A DNA stretch of 19,094 nucleotides from AC-37 sp045805345. Lineage in GTDB: Bacteria > Actinomycetota > Thermoleophilia > Solirubrobacterales > Thermoleophilaceae. Both the position numbers and the translations under genes were made by a program. Of this stretch, positions 6,650 to 16,775 are shown piece after piece. Each line of letters begins with the position of its first letter. The stretch's first letter is position 1. The notes beneath the pieces are model-generated. The model was not told where the DNA came from. It did no database searches and was given only the letters and a program-made list of their open reading frames with translations. The stretch lies in contig JBJMLK010000156.1 in the NCBI GenBank assembly GCA_045805345.1, forward strand, positions 1 to 19,094, written 5' to 3'.

Positions 6650-8818
6650 GTGGACTTGCTTGCGGCGCGGCGCGCGCCACTCCTGGGCGTGCTCGTGGCC
6701 GCGGCGGCGGTTCTGACGCTGCTGCTCGGGGCGCAGCAGGCTCACGCCATCGTTGCCTGCAGCACGAGCTGGACGGCGGGCAGCGGGAACTGGAACGACG
6801 CCGCCAATTGGAGCGCGGGCGTGCCCGACGCGAGCGACGTGGCCTGCATCACCAGTGACGGCGACAAGCAGATCATGATCCAGGCCCAGGACGGGAACGA
6901 GACGAACGCCACCGCGATCGCCAAGGAGCTTCACCTCGGCGGGGCGAGCGGCACGCAGTCGATCCTCATCTCGGGCGAGTCGTTCGGAACTCCTACGGCG
7001 GTCGACTATCCCGCGAACCTGACGCTCGTCGGCGGCGCCGGATCGGCCAGCGACATCGGCCCCAACGGCAAGATCTTCATCCAAGCGGGATCCGGAGCGA
7101 ACGCGGGCATATGCGCGGGCTCGCCGCTCACGAACTCGGGAGAAATCCAGACGCTGGGCGGCTTCGGCACCGGCCCGCGGACGCTCGGCGGGAACATCAA
7201 GAACCAGGGGACCCTGAACATCAAGATCAATACGGACGTCCCCTCGACGCAGAGCTGCGGCCCGAACGTGCTCGAGAACTCGGGCGACGTTACCGGCGCG
7301 ATCAGCCGCACGCTCACGGTCGGCGGGACCTACAAGCAGACGGCCGGCACGACCGGCCCGGAGAAGGTGGTCGTGGACGGTGGGCACCTCGCCCCATCGG
7401 GCGGCACGGGCACGATCCACGTGCGGGGCGCGAGCTCGCTCGATTCCGACGTTGGCGAGGGCATCAACGTGAACGTCGAGGGCTCCGCGACGGAGGACGC
7501 GCTCGTGACGACCGCCGCGGCGATGACCAACGCCGGCACGATCGCGCTCACCGATCTCGGCGGCTCGCACGGGTCGACCCTGCGCGCGAGCGGCGGGAAG
7601 CTCACGAACACCGGCGCGCTGTCGACCGTGGTCGGCTCGGGCGGCGCCCGGCATCTCGGCAAGACGATCGAGAACCAGGGCACGATGCAGATTGGCGCCG
7701 ACACCTCGTCCGAAGGCGACCCGAACACGCTCGCGCTCACCAGCTCCGCCGGCGAGTTCGATGTGCTCGCGGGCGCGAAGCTGACGCTCTCGAACTTCAC
7801 CGAGACCGGCGGCGGCGCCGGGATCTACGGGAGGCTCGACGACAGCGGCAATCCGACCGTGAGCGGCGGCCGCCTGGAGGGAGACGGGCTGATCAAGGCG
7901 GGCACGTTCGCCAACACCGGCGGGACGGTGGACCCGGGCGACGGCGTCGGCCAGCTGACCGTGGACGGCAACTACACCCAGGGATCCGGCGGCACGCTCG
8001 CCGTCAAGATCCAGGGACCCAACCCGGCCAGCGACTTCGACCTGCTCGTGGTGACCGGCACCGCGACACTGGGCGGCACGCTCACCGCCAACACGGTCGG
8101 GGCGCAGCACGACACGTACCCGGTCGTCCAGGCCCAGCAGGTGACGGGCACGTTCGACGTCTATGGCTTCAGCGGCCAGAGCTACGGCGTCGTCACGAGC
8201 TCGACCGCGGTGACCCTCGTCGCGGCGCCGTTCAACACGACCAGGCCGGCGATCACCGGCCTGCCGAGGGTCGGCAACGTCCTGAGCTGCACCAACGGGA
8301 TCTGGGTGCCTCAGGGATCGCCGCTCACCTACGTGTACCGCTGGCTGCGCGACGGCGTGCCGATTGCGTCGACCACGGCGACGCGCAAGGTCGCGGCCGC
8401 CGACCAGGGGCACAAGCTCGGCTGCCGGGTGACCGCGACGAACGTCGCCGGCAGCACGCCCGCGACCAGCAACCCGCGGGCGGTGCCGCGCGAGCCGGTC
8501 GACCGCGGCACGTTCCCGAAGAAGACCCTCCGAGCCACGAAGGCGGGCGACGTGCTGGTGCCGGTCCGCAACCCGAACCCGCTCGGCACCGGAGGCCTGC
8601 TCACGCTGCGCAACGCCAAGGGCAAGGTCGTCGGCAGCGCGAAGTTCACGATCGGTGCGAGGGCGACGAAGACCGTGAAGGTCCACCTGACAAGCGGCCC
8701 TTTGTCGAAGCTGATCGCGAAGGGCCAGCTCAAGCTCCACGCGACGCTCGTGCTATCGAAGGGCACCGTCAAGCGCACCACGAAGACGGCGCTGACGGTC
8801 AAGAAACCCAAGCCGTAG
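6650..8818 (+). CDS. Secreted beta-helix protein with Ig-like domain
   Basis: This is a 722-residue exported protein, probably at the cell surface. After a basic N-terminus (AARR) comes a long hydrophobic signal ending AHA at about residue 33. The mature start has SGNWNDAANWSAGVPD, the motif that opens many beta-helix adhesins. Residues to about 520 are Gly/Thr/Asn-rich turns of a beta-helix with repeated NSG and NQGT units; YTQGSGGTLAVKI followed by TATLGGTLTAN is typical of autotransporter-like passenger strands. An Ig-like domain (about 530-615) has RVGNVLSC, YRWLRDGVPI and CRVTATNVAGS. The C-terminus is a basic beta-rich domain seen in actinobacterial secreted proteins. I chose GTG 6650 because the -10 box covers the alternative ATG at 6641. 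No enzymatic motif is visible. Confidence 0.85.
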   Translation: MDLLAARRAPLLGVLVAAAAVLTLLLGAQQAHAIVACSTSWTAGSGNWNDAANWSAGVPDASDVACITSDGDKQIMIQAQDGNETNATAIAKELHLGGASGTQSILISGESFGTPTAVDYPANLTLVGGAGSASDIGPNGKIFIQAGSGANAGICAGSPLTNSGEIQTLGGFGTGPRTLGGNIKNQGTLNIKINTDVPSTQSCGPNVLENSGDVTGAISRTLTVGGTYKQTAGTTGPEKVVVDGGHLAPSGGTGTIHVRGASSLDSDVGEGINVNVEGSATEDALVTTAAAMTNAGTIALTDLGGSHGSTLRASGGKLTNTGALSTVVGSGGARHLGKTIENQGTMQIGADTSSEGDPNTLALTSSAGEFDVLAGAKLTLSNFTETGGGAGIYGRLDDSGNPTVSGGRLEGDGLIKAGTFANTGGTVDPGDGVGQLTVDGNYTQGSGGTLAVKIQGPNPASDFDLLVVTGTATLGGTLTANTVGAQHDTYPVVQAQQVTGTFDVYGFSGQSYGVVTSSTAVTLVAAPFNTTRPAITGLPRVGNVLSCTNGIWVPQGSPLTYVYRWLRDGVPIASTTATRKVAAADQGHKLGCRVTATNVAGSTPATSNPRAVPREPVDRGTFPKKTLRATKAGDVLVPVRNPNPLGTGGLLTLRNAKGKVVGSAKFTIGARATKTVKVHLTSGPLSKLIAKGQLKLHATLVLSKGTVKRTTKTALTVKKPKP

Positions 8819-8825
8819 CACCGGT

Positions 8826-8841
8826 CCGGCCCGCGGGCCGG
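8826..8841. terminator. GC-rich hairpin after the beta-helix gene
   Basis: CCGGCCC-gc-GGGCCGG is a perfect palindrome starting seven bases after the stop, with an extra G-C pair outside and CTT following. There is no long T run, as is common for terminators in GC-rich actinobacteria. Confidence 0.55.
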
Positions 8842-8843
8842 GC

Positions 8844-8872
8844 TTGACCGCTTAAGAGAGGTCGGGCATTGT
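8844..8872 (+). promoter_or_regulatory. Candidate promoter of secreted paralog A
   Basis: TTGACC (8844-8849), a 17-base spacer and CATTGT (8867-8872) form a good -35/-10 pair right after the upstream terminator. Transcription would start about 8879, at the tandem GTG codons 8876/8879, again suggesting a leaderless message. Confidence 0.5.
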
Positions 8873-8875
8873 GAT

Positions 8876-10786
8876 GTGGTGACCGCGCGTCGCCTGCTGT
8901 GGCCGCTCGTTGCGCTGCCGCTGTGCGCGCTGGGGTGCAACGACGACGCGCCGAAGGCCGCGCGCGTGGAGCACCGGCCGCCCGCGCCGCCGCCGGTGAC
9001 GACGCCCGCGCCGCCACCGCGGGTGACCCGCGCGCACACACCGGCGCGGCTGCCGCGCGTTTCGCGAGCCGAGGTGCGCGCGCTCGAGGAGCGGATGGCC
9101 CGGCCGTGGCGGTCTCAGCAGAGGCGCAGCGGCACGTTCATCGACTACACGGACGACTCGCCCACGGTGCCCGACACGCGCTATGGCGACGCGATGATGG
9201 GCTACGCGCTGGTGCGCGCCGGACGGCGATTGCACGACCCGAGGCTGGTCCGCTCGGGCCTGCGCGGCGTGGCCTACGGGGTGAGGCACTGGGCCGGCGG
9301 CCGCACGACGCTCCTCCAGAGCGTGTTCGAGAACTGGGCAGTGCCGGCCACCTACAACCTCGCCCGGCGCAGGCTCGCGCGGGACGGCTTCTTCGTGGGG
9401 CAGCGGCCGATCTGGGAGGACTGGCTGCGCGTGTCGCGCGCGGAGCGCTCGGGCATCACGTTCGCCTTCGGCAACCACTGGCTGGTGGACGGCGCCGGCG
9501 TATGGGAGGGGCTGCGGACCCGCCTGCATTCCACCCGCGCCGACGCGGTGCTGGGCGGCGGGCGGAGCGCGGCGCTGGCCGGCGTCCTGTCGCTCGTGAA
9601 CACGCGCGTGCCGGACCTGGCGCCGAGCGGCGAGGGCCCGTTCGTGCTCGACGACCCGCCCGACAACCCGCTGGCCTACGCCGGCCTGTCGCTCGGGCTG
9701 TACGCCCACCTGGTGCGGGAGCTGGGCGACCGCGCCAGCCCGCGTGCCCGCACGCTCCTCCGTCGCGCCGTGTACGGCCTCTGGTACGCGACGGCCCCCG
9801 ACGGCGACTCCGACTACTTCGGCCGCTCGCAGGAGATGGTCTTCGGGCCCGCCGCCACGGCGTACGGGGCGCTCGTGGCCGCCAACCTGAAGGACACGCA
9901 GCCCGGGGACGCGGCGCGCTTCCGCGAGCTCGCGGACCGGTCGTTCGCGCGCCTTCTGTACGCCTACCCGATCGGCCGCCGGGGCCAGTACTACACACCC
10001 GGTCTCGCGCGCGACGTGCGCGCCACGATGCCCTGGCTGGACGGCTACGCCGGCGCACCGTCGATGGACGGCATCGCGCTCGCGATGGTCGATCTGGCGC
10101 TCGGCCAGATGAAGCGGCACGCGGAGCCCTCGCAGATCGCCGCCGACCGGTCGCTGGCCGGCGTGCTGGGCAGCGGCTCGGGGAGCTTCGCCGTGGTGCG
10201 CCACGGCGGCGTCTGGTTCGCGCTGCGGCTGCAGGCCGCCGGGCAGGCACGCCACGCGGGCGACCTGCGCTACGACGCCGGCCTGGCGATCGCCAAGCGC
10301 CGCCGCGACGACGGCACGTGGACCGACGTGGTGCCGCCGCGGCCGAAGACGGGGTCGCCGGCGTTCGACTCGGCAGGGCCGGACATCGTGAGCGGCGCGG
10401 CCGTGGTGGGGGTGCCGGTGGGAGCCGCCGCCACGACGTCGAGCGGGACGGTCCGAGTGACGGGGTCGCTGCGCGACCGCCGCGGCCGGCCGCTCGCTCC
10501 CTATCGCGCGAGCTACGTGACGAGGGAGTGCGGTGTGGAGCTGCGCTTCGCGGCGCGCCCCGGCCTCGTCTACGAGTACTCGGCGTTCTTCCGCGGCAAT
10601 CGCGTGCCCGACCGCGCGCGCGGCGGCGAGCTGAGCGGCGGTGGGCAGCGCGTGACCGCGACGCCGGCGCCGGTGTCGGTCAGGCTCGAGCGCGGCTACG
10701 GATCATCGGCGGACCCCCACCTGGTGCGAGCCCGCATGCGCTTCAGCGTGCCGGGACCGCGCACCGTCCGCGTGCGGATGTGCTGA
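8876..10786 (+). CDS. Secreted lipoprotein-like protein, toroid plus beta-sandwich (paralog A)
   Basis: This 636-residue protein has a signal sequence ending ALGC (Cys21), a lipobox-like site with no signal peptidase I site nearby, so membrane anchoring by lipid is likely. A Pro-rich linker (about 34-60) follows. Residues about 65-420 are helical with paired helices and conserved blocks (DTRYGD, QSVFENWAVPATYNL, FGNHWLVD with Asn200-His201, YFGRSQE with Tyr314 and Arg317, GYAGAPSMDG). The rest is beta-rich. The layout resembles alpha/alpha-toroid polysaccharide lyases, and the Asn/His/Tyr/Arg set would suit them, but this is inference. Only two cysteines remain after export: Cys552 and the C-terminal Cys636. 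It is clearly homologous to the protein at 11710-13536. GTG 8879 is an alternative start. Confidence 0.85.
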   Translation: MVTARRLLWPLVALPLCALGCNDDAPKAARVEHRPPAPPPVTTPAPPPRVTRAHTPARLPRVSRAEVRALEERMARPWRSQQRRSGTFIDYTDDSPTVPDTRYGDAMMGYALVRAGRRLHDPRLVRSGLRGVAYGVRHWAGGRTTLLQSVFENWAVPATYNLARRRLARDGFFVGQRPIWEDWLRVSRAERSGITFAFGNHWLVDGAGVWEGLRTRLHSTRADAVLGGGRSAALAGVLSLVNTRVPDLAPSGEGPFVLDDPPDNPLAYAGLSLGLYAHLVRELGDRASPRARTLLRRAVYGLWYATAPDGDSDYFGRSQEMVFGPAATAYGALVAANLKDTQPGDAARFRELADRSFARLLYAYPIGRRGQYYTPGLARDVRATMPWLDGYAGAPSMDGIALAMVDLALGQMKRHAEPSQIAADRSLAGVLGSGSGSFAVVRHGGVWFALRLQAAGQARHAGDLRYDAGLAIAKRRRDDGTWTDVVPPRPKTGSPAFDSAGPDIVSGAAVVGVPVGAAATTSSGTVRVTGSLRDRRGRPLAPYRASYVTRECGVELRFAARPGLVYEYSAFFRGNRVPDRARGGELSGGGQRVTATPAPVSVRLERGYGSSADPHLVRARMRFSVPGPRTVRVRMC

Positions 10787-10790
10787 GCGG

Positions 10791-11678
10791 CTACTCGAAC
10801 GGCTCGTCGCGCTCGCGCACGGCCTGCTTGAACCCGGCCTCGGCCGCGCGCTGCTGGAACGCGAAGCCCTCGGCCGTGTGGCGGGCGACCCCGTCGAAGA
10901 CCGTGCCCAGGATCTGCGTGGCGTGCAGGCCCTGCGAGTAGAGGGTCTGGTTCACGAGCAGCTTCATCATCACGAGCTGGTTGACCGGCATCAGCGCGAT
11001 GCGCTCGACCAGGGCCTCGAAGCGCTCGTCGAGCTCCGCCGCCGGCGGCGCCTCGATCGCCAGGCCCCACTCGTGCGCCTCGCGGCCGGTCAGGAGGTCG
11101 CCGGTGAACAGCAGGCGCTTTGCACGCTCCGGGCCGATCCGGTGCGCCCATAGGGCCGTGGTCGGCACGCCCCAGACGCGCGCGGGCGGGTAGCCGATCC
11201 GCGCGTCGTCGGCGATCACCAGGAGGTCCGAGCAGAGAGCCATGTCCGTGCCGCCGGCCACGCAGAAGCCGTGCACCTTGCAGACCACCGGCTTGTCGGC
11301 ACCGAACAGCGACATGAAGCCGCGGACGTTGCGGCTCATCATCGCGTAGTCGACCGTCGGGTCCCAGGTGCCGTCGGGGTCGTGATTGCGGAGCTGCACG
11401 AGCGGGTCGAGCGGCGAGCCCTCGGGCATCGCGCTCTCGCCGCCGACGCCCTCCATCCGCCGCTCGGCGCTCGCCACCAGGTCGTAGCCGCCGCAGAAGC
11501 CCTTGCCGTTGCCGGAGAGCGCGATCACGTGGACGCTCGGGTCGAGGTCCGCCCGCTCGACCGCCGCCGCCAGCTCGCGTGGCATCTCGAGCGTGATGCC
11601 GTTGCCGCGCTCCGGCCGGTCGAGCGTGATGCGGGCAACGCGCCCGGTTACCTCGTAGTTGAGCGTGGGGTCGGCCAT
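10791..11678 (-). CDS. Crotonase/enoyl-CoA hydratase-family protein
   Basis: The 295-residue protein has the crotonase fold: an N-terminal VTGRVARITLDRPE, the first oxyanion segment GNGKGFCGGYDL, and the second, KVHGFCVAGGTDMALCSDL, which bind the acyl-CoA thioester. The two catalytic glutamates of true hydratases are absent: the first position is Asp145 (GGTDMA) and the second is Pro165 (GYPPARVWG). It is therefore probably another crotonase activity rather than a standard enoyl-CoA hydratase. I start at the ATG giving MADPTLNYEV, which has GGAG five bases upstream; upstream in-frame codons read into the neighbouring gene. It converges on paralog A with a four-base gap and diverges from paralog B with a 31-base gap. 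The substrate is unknown. Confidence 0.9.
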   Translation of the reverse strand: MADPTLNYEVTGRVARITLDRPERGNGITLEMPRELAAAVERADLDPSVHVIALSGNGKGFCGGYDLVASAERRMEGVGGESAMPEGSPLDPLVQLRNHDPDGTWDPTVDYAMMSRNVRGFMSLFGADKPVVCKVHGFCVAGGTDMALCSDLLVIADDARIGYPPARVWGVPTTALWAHRIGPERAKRLLFTGDLLTGREAHEWGLAIEAPPAAELDERFEALVERIALMPVNQLVMMKLLVNQTLYSQGLHATQILGTVFDGVARHTAEGFAFQQRAAEAGFKQAVRERDEPFE

Positions 11679-11691
11679 TTCTCCGCGGGCG

Positions 11692-11701
11692 ATCGTAACC
11701 T
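11692..11701. promoter_or_regulatory. Overlapping divergent -10 boxes between crotonase and paralog B
   Basis: In the 31-base gap the plus strand reads TAACCT (11696-11701), eight bases before the ATG of paralog B. The minus strand reads TACGAT (11697-11692), 13 bases before the crotonase ATG. Both fit TAnnnT and they share two bases. No good -35 is seen for either, so this is a candidate only. Confidence 0.35.
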
Positions 11702-11709
11702 GGGGCGCG

Positions 11710-13536
11710 ATGCCTCGCCGCCTCCGGCCCGCCGTCGTCGCCGTCGCGCTCGCCTGCCTGCTCGCCTGCGCCGGCACCGCCTCCGCCGTGGAGCCCGAGT
11801 TCACCCGCTCGGACCTTCGCTCGTACGCGGACTCGATGGCCGCCCCCTGGCCGACGATCCAGAAGGGCAGCGGCACGTACCCGGACTACACGGACACCGA
11901 CCCGAACTCCGACCCCGACACCCGCTACGGCGATGCCTTCATGGGCTATGCGCTCGTCCGCCTCGGGATCCGCACCGGCAACGAGGACTACGTGAACTCG
12001 GGGCTGAGAGGGGTCGTCTACTCGATCAAGACGTGGAACGGGTCGCGCAAGCACGAGACCCAGAGCGTGTTCGAGAACTGGGCGGTGCCGGCCACCTACA
12101 ACCTCGTGAAGGACAACCACCTCACGGACAACTCGATCTTCGCCAAGAACCGGAAGCGCTGGGAGGACTGGCTGCGGATCTCGCGCGCCGAGCGGTCGGG
12201 GATCACCTTCGAGTACGGCAACCACTGGCTCGTGGACGCCCAGGGCGTGTTCGAGACCCTCGACACGGGGCTCAGCTCGTCGAAGGACGACGCGATCCTC
12301 GGCGGCCAGCGCGACGCCGCCCGGGCCGGCGCGCTGTCGCTGGTCAACGACCGCGTGCCGAACCTCGCGCCGGGCAACTCCAAGCCGTTCATCTTCAACG
12401 ACCCGCCCGACAACCCGATGGCGTACGAGGGCCTCACGCTCGGCATGTACGCGCACCTGATCCGGATGCTCGGCCACCAGGCGAGCGGCCGGGCGCGCGA
12501 CATGCTGCGCAAGTCGGCGCTCGCCATGTACTACGACACCGCACCTGACGGCGACTCCGGCTACTTCGGCCGCTCGCAGGAGATCCTCTGGAGCGCGGCC
12601 GGCACCGCTTACGGGGCGATGGTGGCCGCCAACCTCAGCGGCACGTCCGACACCGACGCCGCGCGCTTCCGCGCCCTGGCCGATCGCGCGCTCCAGCGGC
12701 TGCGCGACGCGTACCCGATCGGCGACCGCGGCCAGTTCTTCGTGCCGGGCCTCGCGCAGAACATCTGGCAGACCTTCAAGGCACTCGACGGCTACGCCGG
12801 CGCGCCATCGATGGACGGCGTGGCGCTCGTGATGGTCGACTACCTGATCGACGAGATGAAGAAGGACAAGGAGTACTCGTCGCTCGCCGCCGACCACTCG
12901 CTGTCACGCGGGATCGGACACGGGCGCGGGCGGATCGCGATGGTCCGCAAGGGCGACGTCTGGTTCGCGCTGCGACTGCAGCCCACCCTCCACCGCCACC
13001 ACATCGGCGACCTGCGCTACGACGCCGGGTTGTCGATCGCCAAGCGCCGCGACTCCGAGGGGGTCTGGAGCGACATCGTGCCGGTGCGGCCCACCACGAA
13101 CGCGCCGGGCTTCAACTCGGCGGGGCCGAACGTGATGTCGGGCAGCAGCATCGCGGCGATCCCGATCGGCGACAGCCTCGACACCTCGAAGGGCAAGGTG
13201 CGCGTGAAGGGCTCGATCACCACGCGGACCGGCCAGCGGCTCGAGCCGTACCGCGCGAGCTTCGAGGCGACCGACTGCGGGGTGGAGGAGCTGTTCGCGG
13301 CCTACCCGGGACAGACCTACGAGTACTCGGCGTTCTTCCGCGGCGGCGACAAGCCCTCGTCCGAGAACGGCGGCAAGAAGCTCACGGGTGGCAAGCAGGT
13401 CGTCCGGGTTTCACCGGCGCCCGACGGCGTGAAGCTGCAGACCGGCTACCACTCGTCGGTCGACCCGAGGCTCGTGCGAGCGCGCATGCAGTGGCGGGTG
13501 TCGGAGGCGAGAACCATCCACGTGGAGATGTGCTGA
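11710..13536 (+). CDS. Secreted protein, toroid plus beta-sandwich (paralog B)
   Basis: This 608-residue protein starts MPRRLRPAVV and has a signal peptide ending TASA at residue 26; LLAC (Cys20) is a possible alternative lipobox. It is homologous to paralog A over the whole mature length, with long identical blocks: QSVFENWAVPATYNL, SRAERSGIT, GNHWLVD (Asn171-His172), YFGRSQE (Tyr285, Arg288), GYAGAPSMDG, and a C-terminal beta region with GDLRYDAGL and YEYSAFFRG. It lacks the Pro-rich linker of A, so it may be freely secreted rather than anchored. Its only mature cysteines are Cys523 and the last residue, Cys608, as in A. A polysaccharide lyase-like role is inferred from fold pattern only. 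The ATG at 11710 is preferred over an upstream GTG that would lie inside the divergent crotonase gene. Confidence 0.85.
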   Translation: MPRRLRPAVVAVALACLLACAGTASAVEPEFTRSDLRSYADSMAAPWPTIQKGSGTYPDYTDTDPNSDPDTRYGDAFMGYALVRLGIRTGNEDYVNSGLRGVVYSIKTWNGSRKHETQSVFENWAVPATYNLVKDNHLTDNSIFAKNRKRWEDWLRISRAERSGITFEYGNHWLVDAQGVFETLDTGLSSSKDDAILGGQRDAARAGALSLVNDRVPNLAPGNSKPFIFNDPPDNPMAYEGLTLGMYAHLIRMLGHQASGRARDMLRKSALAMYYDTAPDGDSGYFGRSQEILWSAAGTAYGAMVAANLSGTSDTDAARFRALADRALQRLRDAYPIGDRGQFFVPGLAQNIWQTFKALDGYAGAPSMDGVALVMVDYLIDEMKKDKEYSSLAADHSLSRGIGHGRGRIAMVRKGDVWFALRLQPTLHRHHIGDLRYDAGLSIAKRRDSEGVWSDIVPVRPTTNAPGFNSAGPNVMSGSSIAAIPIGDSLDTSKGKVRVKGSITTRTGQRLEPYRASFEATDCGVEELFAAYPGQTYEYSAFFRGGDKPSSENGGKKLTGGKQVVRVSPAPDGVKLQTGYHSSVDPRLVRARMQWRVSEARTIHVEMC

Positions 13537-13559
13537 TCAGCGAGCCAGGCTCGCTGATC
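13535..13559. terminator. Bidirectional hairpin between convergent genes
   Basis: GATCAGCGAGC-cag-GCTCGCTGATC is a perfect 11-bp stem with a three-base loop. It begins inside the stop codon of paralog B and ends two bases before the stop codon of the AidB-like gene on the minus strand, so it can serve both. There is no T run on either side. Confidence 0.75.
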
Positions 13560-13560
13560 C

Positions 13561-15191
<1,631 letters not shown>

Positions 15192-15192
<1 letters not shown>

Positions 15193-16775
15193 CAGGTTCG
15201 AAGGCTCCTCTCCACAATCGCCGTTGTCGGGACGTCACCGGGAATGGTGCCGAACGCCAGGCCCCGCTCGCCCAGGCGAGCGCCGCAGAACGCGTCGGCC
15301 ACCTCTGGCGGGGCGTGGCGCACCAGCAGGCTGGCCTCCAGCGCGAGCGCCAGGTCCTCGACCACCCGCCGTCCGTTGCGCCGCGGATGCGGCCCGGTGA
15401 GCAGCATCGCGTCCTCGCGCACCCGCGCGAGGTGGTGGTCGAGCCGGGCGTCGGCGCCGCTCGCCAGGTTGCATTCGGCCAGGAAGGCCTCGAGCGACTC
15501 CGGCTCGCGCTGCGCGGCCCGGACCACGTCCAGCACCATGACGTTGCCCGAGCCCTCCCACACCGTGCCGATCTGGATGTCGCGGTAGAGGCGCGCCAGC
15601 GGCGCCTCCTCGATGTAGCCGTTCCCGCCGAGGCACTCGAGCGCCTCGGCCGCCACCGGGGCGCCGCGCTTGGAGACCCAGTACTTCATGACGGCCGTGG
15701 CGAAGCGGCGGAACGGCAGCTCGGAGTCGTCGTCCCAGGAGCGGGCCACGCGCATGGCCGCGACGGTCGACGCCTCGGACTCGATCGCTAGGTCGGCGAG
15801 CACGTTCTCCATCGCCGGCTGCTCGGCCAGGAGGCCGCCGAAGGCACTGCGGTGGCGGCAGTGGTGGACCGCCTCGGCCACCGCGCGCCGCATGATCCCG
15901 GCCATCCCCAGCAGCGTGTCCAGCCGCGTGGGCCCGATCTGCTCGATCATCGCGCGGATGCCGTGGCCCTCCTCGCCGAGCACGCGCGCGGGCAGGGCGC
16001 GGTACTCCACCTCCGACGAGGCGAGGCAGCGTCCGCCCAGCTTGTCCTTGAGGCGCTGGATCTCGAAGCCCGGGCCGCGCTCGGCTACGAAGCAGGTCGG
16101 CCCGGCGGGCGCCTGCGCGAGCGTGAAGAAGAAGTCGAAGACGGGGTGGGTGCAGAACCACTTGTGGCCGGTCAGCTCGTACCAGCCGTCGCCGGCCGGC
16201 TCCGCGATCGTGGTGTTCGCGCGCAGGTCGGAGCCGCCCTGCTTCTCGGTCATGACCATGCCGGCCTGCGCGTAGGTCTCGTAGTCGGGACGGGTGACGC
16301 GCTCCTCGTACTCGGCCGCGAGCGCCGGATCCTGGCGCAGCGTCGGCACCGCGGCGTAGTTGATCGACATCGGGCAGCAGGGCCCGGTGTCGAGCGAGTT
16401 GGCGAGGATGAACATCCCCGCTCGGACCACGTGCGCGCCCGGCCGCGGGTCGCGCCAGGGCATGCCGGACAGCTCGCGCTCGATTCCCTGCTTGAGCATC
16501 CAGTGGAAGCCCGAGTCGTACTCCACGGCGTCGGTGCGATTGCCGTAGCGGTCGTGGGTGCGGAGGACCGGCAGGTTGCGCTGCGCCCGGCGGCAGTGCT
16601 CGTCGGCCTCGGCGGAGGCGACCACCGCGCCGTACTCGCGGCAGCGGTCCACGCCCCAGCCCCCGCCCTCGCGCTCGAGCGACTCGGCCAGCGCGACGTC
16701 GGCGTCGAAGGCGTTGTGCCCGAGGAACGGCGGCGGCTGGTTCAGGACCTCATGCGTGGGCAGGGTCGCCGTCAC
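15192..16775 (-). CDS. AidB-like acyl-CoA dehydrogenase 2
   Basis: This 527-residue protein is a paralog of the gene after it and shares the AidB plan: HEVLNQPPPFLGHNAF, PVLRTHDRYGNRTDAVEYD, MTEKQGGSDLRANTT, GHKWFCTHPVFDFFF, RLKDKLGGR and IGTVWEGSGNVMVLDVVR. The catalytic-base position is Glu407. I choose GTG 16775, giving MTATLPTHEV, because a good AAGGAGAG lies about nine bases upstream and AidB homology begins at once. Longer in-frame starts would run through the TetR gene. The start lies 26 bases inside the end of the TetR gene and the stop overlaps the next start, so all three are one operon. The two paralogs may form different oligomers or accept different acyl chains. Confidence 0.9.

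Noticed and set aside
4947..6680. 577-codon open frame on the minus strand opposite the oxidoreductase and SDR genes
   Set aside because: Its protein is low-complexity Arg/Ala/His-rich with no motif, and the plus strand holds two well-supported enzymes. It is a high-GC shadow.
10696..12897. 733-codon minus-strand frame spanning the crotonase and both secreted paralogs
   Set aside because: It runs through three genes with recognisable conserved motifs and codes for repetitive composition only.
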